DNA of 64,000 nucleotides from Halovivax cerinus (GTDB taxonomy: Archaea > Halobacteriota > Halobacteria > Halobacteriales > Natrialbaceae), in assembly GCF_024498195.1 (NCBI RefSeq), contig NZ_CP101824.1, forward strand, positions 1,860,001-1,924,000, read 5' to 3'. Below the pieces are notes generated by a model. That model ran no database searches, had not been told where the DNA came from, and worked only from the letters and a program-made list of their open reading frames with translations. Positions 29,623 through 38,765 of the stretch are shown piece after piece (positions within the stretch are counted from its first letter, which is position 1; the number at the start of each line of letters is the position of its first letter). A program made the position numbers and the translations under genes.

Positions 29623-31401
29623 TTACATCGATCGCGGGGCGTCGACGCCGACGACGTCGAGGGCGTTGGCGATCGTGTGTTTCGACGCACCGACGAGGGC
29701 CAGGCGAGTCGTCCGTACGTCGTCGTCGACGTCGTCGGCGAGGACCGGACACTCCCGGTAGAACGTGTTGAACGTTTCGGCGAACTCGCGCGTGTAGGTC
29801 GCCACACGGTGGGGTTCGAGGTCGTCGGCGGCCTCCTCGATCACGTGCGGGAAGCGTGCGATCGTCTCGAGCAGGTCGCGTTCGGCCCTGGTGTCGAGCA
29901 CGGACGAGTCGACCGCGTCGGTCAGTTCGATCAGGTCGTCGGTCGGATCCGTCCCCGCCTCTTCTAAAATGCCACAACAGCGGGCGTGGACGTACTGGAC
30001 GTAGGGGGCGGACTGGGCCTCGAAGTCGAGCGCTCGATCCCACTCGAAGGTGATGGCCTTCGTCGGCTGTTTGGCGACGATGTCGTACCGGACGGCGCCG
30101 ATGCCCACCTGACGTGCGATGCGTTCGACGTCCTCGTCGTCTATGTCGTCGTCGCGGATGCGATCGTCGAGGCGGTCTTCGACCTCGTCGCGTGCGCGCG
30201 AGATGGCCTCGTCTAACAGGTCGTCGAGATCGATGCCGGTTCCCGCTCGGGTGCTCATCCCTTCGCCGCCCGGCAGGTTGACCCAGGAGTAGAACAGCTG
30301 CTCGAGCTGGTCGGTGTCGTGACCGAGGAGTTCGAGGGTCCGTCGCAGCTCCTCGAACGTGAGCTCGTGATCCTCGCCGATGACGGTGACTGCGCGATCG
30401 AACCGGTCGAACTTCCACTCGTGATGGGCGACGTCGCGGGTCGTGTACAGCGAGGTGCCGTCGGCGCGCAGGAAGACGAAGGGCTTCTCCATCCCGAATT
30501 CGGTGAGGTCCAGTTGCCAGGCGTCGTCCTCGTAGAACGCCTCGTCGAGCGCTTGTAGGCGGGTGACGACGTCGTCTGTCGAGCCGTCGCGCATGAAGCG
30601 CGACTCCTTGACGAACTCGTCGAACGCCACTGGAAGGCGCGAGAGCGTCTCTCGCATCCCGCCGAGCACCTGATCGACGACCTCGCTCACGCGCTCGTAG
30701 GTCGCATCGTCCCCCGCTTCGAGTCCCTGCATGATCGACTCGATCTCGGCCTCGGCCGCCGTGGCCTCGTCCTCGGAGGCGTCTTCTAAGTACGCGTTAC
30801 CCTCGCGGTAGTAGCGGACGAGGTCGTAGTCGGCCTTTTCGCGTTCGGGCTCGCCGAGGTCTTCTTCGTCGAAGGTCTCGTAGGCCCAGGTGAAGACGGC
30901 GATCTGGCGCCCGGCGTCGTTGACGTAGTAGTGGCGTTCGACGTCGTAGCCGGCGTAGTCGAGGACGGTCGCCACGGCGTCGCCGATGATCGGGTTGCGT
31001 GCGCGTCCGACGTGGACGGGTCCGGTCGGGTTGGCGCTCGTGTGCTCGACGACGACGGACTCCTCGCGGTCGGGGTGTCGTCCGTAGGTCGACTCGCACG
31101 CCGCGTCGAGCGTCTCGGCGTAGTACTCGCGACTCGGCAGGAAGTTCACGTACGGTCCCTGCGTCTCGACCCGGTCGACGTAGGTCAGGTCGACCGGCTC
31201 GATCTCGTCGGCCAGCTCGGCGGCGACCTGCGGCGGCGCCGCACCCATCTCACCGGCGAGTCGGAACGCGACGCTCGAGGCGAGAACGCTCTCCACGTCG
31301 TCCGGTGGCTCCTCGATCCCGAGATCGTCGGTCGGCAACTCGCGGGCGGCAAGTGCCGCCTCGAGCGCCGACGCGACCTCGTCGCGTAGCGCTGGGAACA
31401 T
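29623..31401 (-). CDS. argS: Arginyl-tRNA synthetase
   Basis: This 592-residue class I synthetase carries the HIGH-type motif in [14 protein letters not shown] near residue 120 and the KMSKS-equivalent in [15 protein letters not shown] near residue 390. The C-terminal DALR anticodon-binding domain includes [11 protein letters not shown]. The N-terminal additional domain recognising the D-loop is present. The start at 31401 ([13 protein letters not shown]) gives the expected length; 30 extra in-frame residues upstream lack support. Confidence 0.96.
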   Translation of the reverse strand: MFPALRDEVASALEAALAARELPTDDLGIEEPPDDVESVLASSVAFRLAGEMGAAPPQVAAELADEIEPVDLTYVDRVETQGPYVNFLPSREYYAETLDAACESTYGRHPDREESVVVEHTSANPTGPVHVGRARNPIIGDAVATVLDYAGYDVERHYYVNDAGRQIAVFTWAYETFDEEDLGEPEREKADYDLVRYYREGNAYLEDASEDEATAAEAEIESIMQGLEAGDDATYERVSEVVDQVLGGMRETLSRLPVAFDEFVKESRFMRDGSTDDVVTRLQALDEAFYEDDAWQLDLTEFGMEKPFVFLRADGTSLYTTRDVAHHEWKFDRFDRAVTVIGEDHELTFEELRRTLELLGHDTDQLEQLFYSWVNLPGGEGMSTRAGTGIDLDDLLDEAISRARDEVEDRLDDRIRDDDIDDEDVERIARQVGIGAVRYDIVAKQPTKAITFEWDRALDFEAQSAPYVQYVHARCCGILEEAGTDPTDDLIELTDAVDSSVLDTRAERDLLETIARFPHVIEEAADDLEPHRVATYTREFAETFNTFYRECPVLADDVDDDVRTTRLALVGASKHTIANALDVVGVDAPRSM

Positions 31402-31515
31402 ACTCGCCCGTTTTCGCGGCGCGGGTATAGGAATGTCGGGTTCGACGTCCTCGTCGGTGATGGGGGTTGTCGTGAGTACCCCGTCGAACAAGGTACTGGG
31501 AGCGTCGTCGGTGCC

Positions 31516-32691
31516 TCAGAGCGTCTTCAGCCCGGAGCCGGTCAGCGGGACGACGATGTCTTCGTCCGCGTCGAGTTCACCCAGCTCGCGCAGGTGTGCC
31601 AGGGCGGCGGGGGCGACCGCCGTCGTCGGTTCGACGTAGAACCCGCCGCGGTGGAGTCGATCGAGGGCGTTTTCGACCGGACCGTCGCCGACGGCGATGG
31701 CCGTCCCGCCGGTCGCCTCGATCGCGTCGACGATCTGGCTCCCCCGTGCCGGCTCGCGAATCTGGATCCCGTCGGCGATGGTGGCGCGCTCCTCGTCGTC
31801 TTCTACGACGCGCTCGCCGCCGACGACGGTGACGATCGGGTCGTAGCCGACGGACTGGACGCCGATCAGGCGGGGCATCGCGTCGGTGATCCCCGCCTCG
31901 CGCAGGAGTTCGAATCCGCGATAGGCACCGAGGAAGAGCGTGCCGTGGCCGATCGGGAGCACGAGCGCGTCGGGGGCGGTCCACCCGCGCTGGGCGGCGG
32001 CCTCGAAGGCGAACGTCATCGTGCCGGCGTAGAACGCGGGGTTCCAGGCGTGACTGGCGTACCAGCCGGACCCTCGCTGGTAGGGGGCGTTCGGGTGGGC
32101 GTCGTCCTCGTCCCTGCCTTCGGGCGGGCCCTCCCCGTCGGTCCCTTCGACGGCGTCGATGCAGGCGGCGGTGACGTCCTCGCGGGACCCGGGGACGCGA
32201 ACGGGGCGGGCGTCGACGCGCTGGATCGCCATCAACTTCGATTGTTTGACGTCTTCGGGGACGTAGACGTCCGCGGGGAGCCCGGCCCGCGCGGCGTAGG
32301 TGGCGATCGCGGCGCCCGCGTTGCCGGAGGAGTCTTCGATCACCCGCTCGACGCCGAGTTCGACGGCACGAGAGAGCGTCGTCGTCGCGCCGCGGTCCTT
32401 GAACGAACCCGTCGGGAAGACGTACTCCAGTTTGAAGTCGGCGTTCCAGTCGGGTGCGGAGACCAGCGGCGTAAAGCCCTCGCGGAAGGTGACGTGCGAT
32501 TCGATCGGGAGGAACTCGAAGAACGTCCAGAGTCCGCGGGTGGTGTCGAGGCTCGAGAGTGGCCGGGGCTGACCCTCGGGATAGGGGCGATCGACGAACT
32601 CGAGGGCGTGACCGCAGCCACACCGCCAGGGCTCGTCGGGACCGGCCGCGTAGACCGCCCCGCAGTCGGGGCAGGTGAGATCGGACGCCAT
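31516..32691 (-). CDS. thrC: Threonine synthase
   Basis: This 391-residue PLP enzyme has an N-terminal zinc-ribbon-like segment (CPDCG, CGCG), as in archaeal threonine synthases. The PLP-binding lysine is in FPTGSFKDRGA near residue 100, followed by SSGNAGAAIATYAARAG. It converts O-phosphohomoserine to threonine. Its ATG overlaps the stop of the upstream AstE/AspA-like gene by one base, so the two are translationally coupled. Homology to cysteate or other PLP synthases cannot be excluded, but the ribbon and motifs favour ThrC. Confidence 0.9.
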   Translation of the reverse strand: MASDLTCPDCGAVYAAGPDEPWRCGCGHALEFVDRPYPEGQPRPLSSLDTTRGLWTFFEFLPIESHVTFREGFTPLVSAPDWNADFKLEYVFPTGSFKDRGATTTLSRAVELGVERVIEDSSGNAGAAIATYAARAGLPADVYVPEDVKQSKLMAIQRVDARPVRVPGSREDVTAACIDAVEGTDGEGPPEGRDEDDAHPNAPYQRGSGWYASHAWNPAFYAGTMTFAFEAAAQRGWTAPDALVLPIGHGTLFLGAYRGFELLREAGITDAMPRLIGVQSVGYDPIVTVVGGERVVEDDEERATIADGIQIREPARGSQIVDAIEATGGTAIAVGDGPVENALDRLHRGGFYVEPTTAVAPAALAHLRELGELDADEDIVVPLTGSGLKTL

Positions 32692-33671
32692 CAGACCGTG
32701 TCGACCTCCGTTCCGACGGAGCAGACGTACTCGCCGGTCGCGACCTGCGGCAGTCGACGCGTCCGCCAGACGATCCCGTCGGACTCGGCGTGGACCGTGG
32801 CCTTCGGTTCGCCGAACGGCGTCGTCACCGTAAACAGTTCGTCGCCGGCCTCGACCGTCTCCCCGAGGTCGCGGGCGAACGCGACCAGCCCGCCCGCCGG
32901 GGCGCTGTACTGGGCGAAGTCGTCGGCCCGTGTCTGGGGCTCGATCGTCGCCTCGCCGTCGAGAAAGCCGTAGTACCGGAGGACGTTGAAGACGCCCTCG
33001 ACGCCGGTCCGGATGCTCGATTCGTCCCAGCCGACACAGCCGCCCAGTTCGGGATCGACCGTCGGCACCCCTTCGTCGGGGCCGACCCGGGCGAGCTGAC
33101 CGTCCGGGCCCTTCTGATCCAGGATGTGCCCGGCGCCGAAGACCCGCGCGAGTCGCAGGCACTCGTCGTGGAGTCGGTGGCGCCGGCCACACCTGACGCG
33201 AACTTCGTCGATCATCCGACTCGTCGATCCCTGGTGGAGGTCGAGGATGAGGTCGGCGTCCCGTGCGATCTCGAACGTGGCAGCGGCGATCCGCTCGCTC
33301 GACGTCCCGGACTCGTCGCCGGGGTACGTCCGGTTCATCTTGCGGTCGTCGATGGGATTTCGGTGTTGTGCGACCTGATAGGCGTGGTAGTTGACGATCC
33401 CGACGAGGTAGATCGTGCCGGCGAGCTCCGCGGGGTCTATCTGTGGGACCACGCGCTGGAGGACGCCGACGCCGTTCAACTCGTCGCCGTCGCTCGCCGC
33501 CTGCACGTAGAGGGTCGGTCCGGATTCGGCGCCGTTTACCACGGCGACGGGAAGCCCGAACGGTGCACCGTCCCGGGTCTCGCCGACCTCCATCCGGCCG
33601 GTGTCGAGTTCCCCCGGGGCCGCAGAGGCCGTTCCCAGCGTCGTCATGGGATGGACGATGGGGGCGGCCAT
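32691..33671 (-). CDS. Succinylglutamate desuccinylase/aspartoacylase-like metallohydrolase
   Basis: This 326-residue protein belongs to the M14-like AstE/AspA family. It has GPTLYVQAASDGDELNG near residue 58 and the second metal-ligand motif ILDLHQGSTS near residue 145. In most members the first motif reads HGDE; here it is DGDE, so one Zn ligand is Asp. A biotin-like beta domain forms the C-terminus (GGLVAFARDLGETVEAGDEL). By family it cleaves an N-acyl amino acid or related amide; the substrate is unknown. It is coupled to thrC and divergent from the MFS gene. Confidence 0.82.
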   Translation of the reverse strand: MAAPIVHPMTTLGTASAAPGELDTGRMEVGETRDGAPFGLPVAVVNGAESGPTLYVQAASDGDELNGVGVLQRVVPQIDPAELAGTIYLVGIVNYHAYQVAQHRNPIDDRKMNRTYPGDESGTSSERIAAATFEIARDADLILDLHQGSTSRMIDEVRVRCGRRHRLHDECLRLARVFGAGHILDQKGPDGQLARVGPDEGVPTVDPELGGCVGWDESSIRTGVEGVFNVLRYYGFLDGEATIEPQTRADDFAQYSAPAGGLVAFARDLGETVEAGDELFTVTTPFGEPKATVHAESDGIVWRTRRLPQVATGEYVCSVGTEVDTV

Positions 33672-33802
33672 CTTTACTGGTTCGGTCTCTCCGACTCGAT
33701 CGGTGTCTGCCGGTCACCCGAACCGCCGTCTACGGACCGGTGTCACAGGGTAACCGCACCCGGGGAGAACAGACAAGTATCGGTGACGTACACGCAACAC
33801 AC

Positions 33803-35200
33803 ATGAGCGTCGACGAGGGGGTGACGGCGGACGAACCGGACCCGTTCGATCCGATCAAACAGTTCTTCGCGCTGGAACGGGACGTGCTCGTCCTCTCGCT
33901 GGCGATGTTCGCCTTCAGCCTCGGCTTCCAGATGACGGGCCGATACATGGCCGAGTACCTGTTCGCGCTCGGCGCCGGCGGTATTACAGTCGGGCTGTTC
34001 GGCACCGTCGGGAACGTCATCTCCGCGGTGTATCCCTATCCGGGTGGGGCGATCTCGGATCGTATCGGATCCCGGTACGCGCTGACGGCGTTCGGGCTGG
34101 TCTCGACGCTCGGATTCGGTATCTGGCTCGTCGCGCCCCTGCTCGCCGACGTCTCCGTCGGGCCGACGTCGCTCGCGATCGTCGCCGTCTTCGTCGGACT
34201 CGTCTTCTCGCAGGCCTGGAAGTCCTTCGGCCTCGGGGCCACGTTCGCCATCGTCAAGCAAGCGGTCCCGCCGTCGCGACTCGCCGCGGGCTTCGCGAGC
34301 ACCGAGACCTTTCGCCGGACGGCGTTCCTGGTCGGTCCGTTGCTCGCCGCGTTCGTCTTCCTCGCGTTCGGCGAGCCCACGGCGGTTGCGCTCGACTCGG
34401 AGACGGTCGTCACCGCGTTCCAGTGGATACTCGGGATCGCGATCTGCTTCGGCGTGCTCGGAACCGTCGCACAGCACCTCCTCTACGACGCGACGGACGA
34501 CAGCGTCGGCGCGTCGTTCGAGGGCCTCGATCGGATCGTTCGCGACCTCCGCAGCCTTCCCGACCCGTTGAAACCGCTCCTCGTCGGGGACGCGCTCGTT
34601 CGGTTCGCCAACGGGATGGTGTACGCATTCTTCGTCCTCGTCGTCACGCGGGAACTCGGCGTCGGCCTCTCCCTCCCGGTTTCGGTGCCCGTCATCGGCG
34701 GCGGTCTCTCGCCGCAGGCGTTCTTCGGCTTCTTGCTGGCGCTCGAGATGGTCGTCGCCCTCCTGGTCATGGTTCCAGCCGCGAAACTGGCCGAACGCGT
34801 CGGACTGAAACCCGTCGTGACGCTCGGGTTCGCCGTCTACGCGGTCTTCCCGATCCTCCTGATCTCGGCGCCCGCCGACGCCGGTGTCGTCGCCGCGCTC
34901 TTTGCGTTCTCCGGACTCAGGTTCGCCGGCTTGCCCGCCCACAAGGCGTTGATCGTCGGGCCCGCAGAACGGGGTGCCGGCGGTCGGGTCACCGGTTCGT
35001 ACTACCTCGTCCGGAACGTCCTCGTGATTCCGAGCGCGGCTCTCGGGGGTCTCATCTGGGACGGCGTCTCGAATCCACTCACCGGGGAGACGCTCTTCGT
35101 CGGCGCACCGTCGCTCGCGTTCGGGATCGCCACCGTGATCGGGCTCGCCGGAACCGGGTACTTCCTCGTCTTCGGGCAGGAGTTCGAGGCGTACGCCTGA
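33803..35200 (+). CDS. MFS transporter
   Basis: This 465-residue protein has about twelve hydrophobic helices (VLVLSLAMFAFSLGFQMTG, SLAIVAVFVGLVFSQAWKS and others). The loop after helix 2, YPGGAISDRIGSRYAL, has the MFS signature between helices 2 and 3. A long cytoplasmic loop lies near residue 220. It is an inner-membrane secondary transporter; the substrate is not predictable. The start at 33803 is preceded by 130 bases shared with the divergent AstE-like gene. Confidence 0.9.
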   Translation: MSVDEGVTADEPDPFDPIKQFFALERDVLVLSLAMFAFSLGFQMTGRYMAEYLFALGAGGITVGLFGTVGNVISAVYPYPGGAISDRIGSRYALTAFGLVSTLGFGIWLVAPLLADVSVGPTSLAIVAVFVGLVFSQAWKSFGLGATFAIVKQAVPPSRLAAGFASTETFRRTAFLVGPLLAAFVFLAFGEPTAVALDSETVVTAFQWILGIAICFGVLGTVAQHLLYDATDDSVGASFEGLDRIVRDLRSLPDPLKPLLVGDALVRFANGMVYAFFVLVVTRELGVGLSLPVSVPVIGGGLSPQAFFGFLLALEMVVALLVMVPAAKLAERVGLKPVVTLGFAVYAVFPILLISAPADAGVVAALFAFSGLRFAGLPAHKALIVGPAERGAGGRVTGSYYLVRNVLVIPSAALGGLIWDGVSNPLTGETLFVGAPSLAFGIATVIGLAGTGYFLVFGQEFEAYA

Positions 35201-35277
35201 AACGGGACGCGAGGGGAGGCTCACTCGGGCCGTGAATCGCTTCGGGCGTCGCCGCTGAATCGAACCGTTAGGCCTCC

Positions 35278-36765
35278 TCAGAGGAACGGACGCCAGTAGT
35301 ACGGACTGACGAACCCCTCGATCAGCGCGGCGATGGCGAGGAGGAGGCCCACGCCGAGCAGGACCCAGAACGCCCGCTCCAGCGCGTCGGCCAGGTCGAC
35401 GCGACTCCCGGCGCCGCGCCAGGTGCGTACCCAGGTCGTCCCGAGGAAGATGCCGACGGCGCCTGCGACGACGATGGCGGGAATTTCGAACACGCCGTGC
35501 GGTGCGACGAAAGCGAGGAGTTCGAGCGGCGCGACTTCCGTCCGCGCCAGCGCACCGATGACGATCCCGTTGTACGCGAGCTGGGTCAGTGCCGGGACGA
35601 CGGCGAAGAGTCCGCTGAAGCCCATCGTCAGCGCGACGGTCCAGTTGTTGCCGAAGAACGTGGCCGCCGCGACCGGTGCGGTGTGTCCCACGAGCCGACC
35701 GGCGATCGAACTCTCGAAGACACCCTCGAGCGGGCTCGCGAGGTACCAGCCGAGCAGGAGCCCGCCGACGAGCGTACTCGCCGCTACGACGTGCGTCCCC
35801 GGTCGTTCACGGACGAAGCCGGCGAGTTCGCGCACGCTGCGTCGAGTCCCGTCGCGAACCCGAGATCGGAACGGGCGGTTGGGGAACGTCTCGACCGGAC
35901 CGATCACTCCACGGCCGCCGGCGTAGAGGGCCACCTTGAGGAGATGCAAGAAGGGCGTGACGGCGAGGGCGCCGACGAGACCGGGTCCGGCCGCGACGCC
36001 GACGACACCGAGGGTGGACACGATCACGCCGAACCCGACGTAGGCGACGAACGCGGTCACGATGTACAGCCCCGCCTCGACCGGCCGGTGTCGGAGGAAA
36101 CTCGCGGCGTATCGCACGCCGCGGACGGCCGTGGTCTCGTCGACGACGACCGCCACCGGTGCGAACGCGAAGACGGTGGCGATCAGGAGCGCGCCGACGA
36201 GCCAACCGACGAGTCCGACGAACACGCCCGCGGGGCCGGCGACCGAGAGGAGCAAAGCGACGACCGTGATCCCGGTCCAGGCCGCCAGTTCGAGGAGGGA
36301 GAGACCGACGAACGAGAGCCAGTACCGGCGCGCGCCGGCGACTCCGTCGACGAGTCCGCGTCGATCGCGCAGTCGGCCCAGACAGGCCGAGAACTGGGCG
36401 GCGCCGACGGCCGCCGACACGAGCGCGACGACGACGATCGTCAGGGTCACGACGAACCCGACGATTACGACGACGGCCGGCGTCGCCAGCGGTTCGAGCG
36501 CCGCGAGCACCTCGTCGACCCACACCTCGAACGCGCCGGGCGTACTCTCCGGATCGGGCGGTTGATCGAGCCCACTGAGGTTTCGTCGTATCTCGGCGAG
36601 TCCACCGGTCACCGAGAGGTACAGTGCGACCGTCCCGATCCCGAGCAGCATGCCGACCTGCACCAGGCCCTGGACGGCCGTCGAGAGGAGGTACAACGGG
36701 AGGAGATCCGACGGCCGACCGAGCAGCGTCCGCCAGGCGGTCGAGAGGACGCGTCCGAATCGCAT
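35278..36765 (-). CDS. SpoIIM-family (DUF95) membrane protein
   Basis: This 495-residue protein has two membrane halves. The N-terminal half carries several helices of a DUF975-like or unassigned type (SDLLPLYLLSTAVQGLVQVG). The C-terminal half has the stage II sporulation protein M signature: FFGNNWTVALTMGFSG, then PHGVFEIPAIVVAGAVG and FVSPYYWRPFL. In archaea SpoIIM-like proteins are not linked to sporulation, and their role is unknown. The fusion of an extra membrane half makes it longer than simple SpoIIM proteins (about 200-320). Confidence 0.85.
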   Translation of the reverse strand: MRFGRVLSTAWRTLLGRPSDLLPLYLLSTAVQGLVQVGMLLGIGTVALYLSVTGGLAEIRRNLSGLDQPPDPESTPGAFEVWVDEVLAALEPLATPAVVVIVGFVVTLTIVVVALVSAAVGAAQFSACLGRLRDRRGLVDGVAGARRYWLSFVGLSLLELAAWTGITVVALLLSVAGPAGVFVGLVGWLVGALLIATVFAFAPVAVVVDETTAVRGVRYAASFLRHRPVEAGLYIVTAFVAYVGFGVIVSTLGVVGVAAGPGLVGALAVTPFLHLLKVALYAGGRGVIGPVETFPNRPFRSRVRDGTRRSVRELAGFVRERPGTHVVAASTLVGGLLLGWYLASPLEGVFESSIAGRLVGHTAPVAAATFFGNNWTVALTMGFSGLFAVVPALTQLAYNGIVIGALARTEVAPLELLAFVAPHGVFEIPAIVVAGAVGIFLGTTWVRTWRGAGSRVDLADALERAFWVLLGVGLLLAIAALIEGFVSPYYWRPFL

Positions 36766-36920
36766 GTTCGTTCCTTCGCGAGAGTAAAGTTAAATCGTCC
36801 GACTCGTTCGGTGACGGGCCGACGCGGTCCGCTCCCGACGGGAGCTTGGTCCGTCGGCGTCAGGGCTTCGCGGACGGGTTCACCTGGTCGCCGCGACGTC
36901 ACGGGCGCCCCCTGGGCCTC

Positions 36921-37060
36921 GTCTACACCGACGTTTCCCGGCCGCTTCGACGACACCGACGTTTCCGGGTCACGTCGTCTACACCGACGTTTCCCGGCCG
37001 CTCCGACGACACCGACGTTTCCGGGTCACGTCGTCTACACCGACGTTTCCCGGTCACGTC
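36921..37060. repeat. Compound tandem repeat, 56-base unit
   Basis: A 56-base unit (36921-36976 and 36977-37032) is followed by a further 28-base unit (37033-37060). Each 56-base unit holds two variants (30 and 26 bases) of the core ACACCGACGTTTCC(C)GG, giving five cores in all. The array sits in the 469-base gap between the SpoIIM-like gene and citrate synthase. The rest of the gap shows no gene. Confidence 0.9.
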
Positions 37061-37234
37061 GTCTACACAGGTGCTCGACGGTGTCTCGGCTACGCAGGCA
37101 CCCCACGACGATTCCCCGACCCACTGGCCTGATCCGTCCGGGGAGGGACGCTCGCCCGCCGAACGCTGCCAATTTCGCGGTAGTCTCCCCCGGGAACGGC
37201 AACTCTTTTCCACTACCGACCGAAAGTCGATGGT

Positions 37235-38383
37235 ATGGCTGACGAGCTCACCAAAGGGCTGGAAGGTGTACTCGCCGCGGAATCCGAACTGAGCTCGATC
37301 GACGGCGATGCAGGCCGGTTGATCTACCGCGGCTACGACATCGAGGACCTGGCGGCCGAAGCGAGTTTCGAGGAGGTACTCTTCCTCCTGTGGCGGGGGC
37401 ACCTGCCGACCCGTGCCGAACTCGACGACTTCACCGACGCGATGGCCGACGAACGGGCCGTCGACGACGCCGTCGTCGAGACGATCCGCTCGCTCGCCGC
37501 GGCCGACGAGGCGCCGATGGCCGCCATGCGAACCGCCGTCTCGATGCTCTCGGCGACGGACACTGACGCCGATGCGGCGGCCGACGATCGCGACGCCGCG
37601 CGCCGAAAGGCCCGCCGTATCGTCGCGAAGACCCCCACGATCCTCGCGGCCTACGACCGCGTCCGCCGAGACGAGGAGCCGATCGACCCGGATCCGACTC
37701 TGGGGCTCGCCGCCAACTTCCTCTACATGCTCACCGGCGAGGAACCGGACGCGGTGGCCGCCGAGACGTTCGACCAGGCGCTGATCCTCCACGCCGACCA
37801 CGGCCTGAACGCCTCGACGTTCACCGCGATGGTCGTCGGCTCGACGATGGCCGACATGTACTCGGCCGTCACGGCCGGCGTCGGTGCCCTCTCCGGCCCG
37901 CTCCACGGCGGGGCGAACCAGGACGTCATGGAGGTCCTCTTCGAGATCGAAGAGAGCGACCTCGACCCCCGCGAGTGGGTCGAGCAGGCGACCGACGAGG
38001 GCCGGCGCATCCCCGGATTCGGCCACCGCGTCTACAACGTCAAGGACCCGCGTGCGAAGATCCTCCAGGCCCGGAGCGAGGAACTCGCCGCCAACGGCGA
38101 CGACACGTGGTACGAGATCACGACCGCCATCGAGTCCTACCTCACCGACGAGAAGGGCCTCGTCGAGAAGGGCATCGCGCCGAACGTCGACTTCTACTCC
38201 GGGTCGGTCTACTACCAGCTGGGCATCCCGATCGACATGTACACGCCCATCTTCGCGATGAGTCGCACCGGCGGCTGGACCGCTCACGTCCTGGAGTATC
38301 AGGCCGACAATCGTCTGATCCGGCCACGCGGACGCTACATCGGCCCGGATGCCCGCGAGTACGTCGCGATCGACGAGCGATAG
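37235..38383 (+). CDS. citZ: Citrate synthase
   Basis: This 382-residue type II-like archaeal citrate synthase has catalytic residues in place: His in GPLHGGANQDV near residue 225, His in GFGHRVYNVKDPRA near residue 265, and Asp in NVDFYSGSVYYQLG near residue 320. It condenses oxaloacetate with acetyl-CoA for the TCA cycle (2-methylcitrate synthase activity is also possible in this family). It is followed at 85 bases by a small membrane protein gene. Confidence 0.95.
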   Translation: MADELTKGLEGVLAAESELSSIDGDAGRLIYRGYDIEDLAAEASFEEVLFLLWRGHLPTRAELDDFTDAMADERAVDDAVVETIRSLAAADEAPMAAMRTAVSMLSATDTDADAAADDRDAARRKARRIVAKTPTILAAYDRVRRDEEPIDPDPTLGLAANFLYMLTGEEPDAVAAETFDQALILHADHGLNASTFTAMVVGSTMADMYSAVTAGVGALSGPLHGGANQDVMEVLFEIEESDLDPREWVEQATDEGRRIPGFGHRVYNVKDPRAKILQARSEELAANGDDTWYEITTAIESYLTDEKGLVEKGIAPNVDFYSGSVYYQLGIPIDMYTPIFAMSRTGGWTAHVLEYQADNRLIRPRGRYIGPDAREYVAIDER

Positions 38384-38468
38384 CGGCCTGTTGGCTGTCC
38401 TGCCCGTCGCCGTCGCCTGGGCCCGCGAGCGGCGACACGCCTATTGTCGACCGCCTGCACGTACCGGT

Positions 38469-38711
38469 ATGGCCTCCGAGCGCCCGGTCATCGAGTCGCG
38501 GTCGCGACGCCTCCTCGCGTACCTCCGGTTCAATCGCGCTCGGATCGTCACGGACGTCTCGTTGCTCCTCGTCTGGATGTTCGTCGCGTCCGCGACGTTC
38601 GACTGGCTCGAACAGCCGCCCTGGTTGCTCTACGTCGTCACGTTCACGGGCGTCGTGCTGTACACGCGGGTGACGCCGACCTGGGAACGACCGTATCGAA
38701 GCCCCGACTGA
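38469..38711 (+). CDS. Small haloarchaeal membrane protein
   Basis: This 80-residue protein has a basic N-terminus (ESRSRRLLAYLRFNRAR) and two hydrophobic helices (VSLLLVWMFVASATFDWL and PWLLYVVTFTGVVLYTRV). It probably sits in the cell membrane with both ends inside. The start at 38469 is chosen for composition. Family and function are not recognised. It follows citrate synthase on the same strand. Confidence 0.72.
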   Translation: MASERPVIESRSRRLLAYLRFNRARIVTDVSLLLVWMFVASATFDWLEQPPWLLYVVTFTGVVLYTRVTPTWERPYRSPD

Positions 38712-38765
38712 GCGTCCGACACCGTCGTCCCGAGACGCGAGGGTGGTGAACCCGGACCGACGCGT

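Noticed and set aside
32692-33717. N-terminal extension of threonine synthase in the same frame
   Set aside because: The upstream sequence is Arg/Pro-rich and lies over the AstE/AspA-like gene, which has clear motifs in another frame. The zinc-ribbon start at 32691 is typical of the enzyme.
36921-37060. CRISPR array
   Set aside because: The repeats are directly adjacent with no unique spacers, differ among themselves, and no cas genes are in the window. The other tandem arrays fail for the same reasons.
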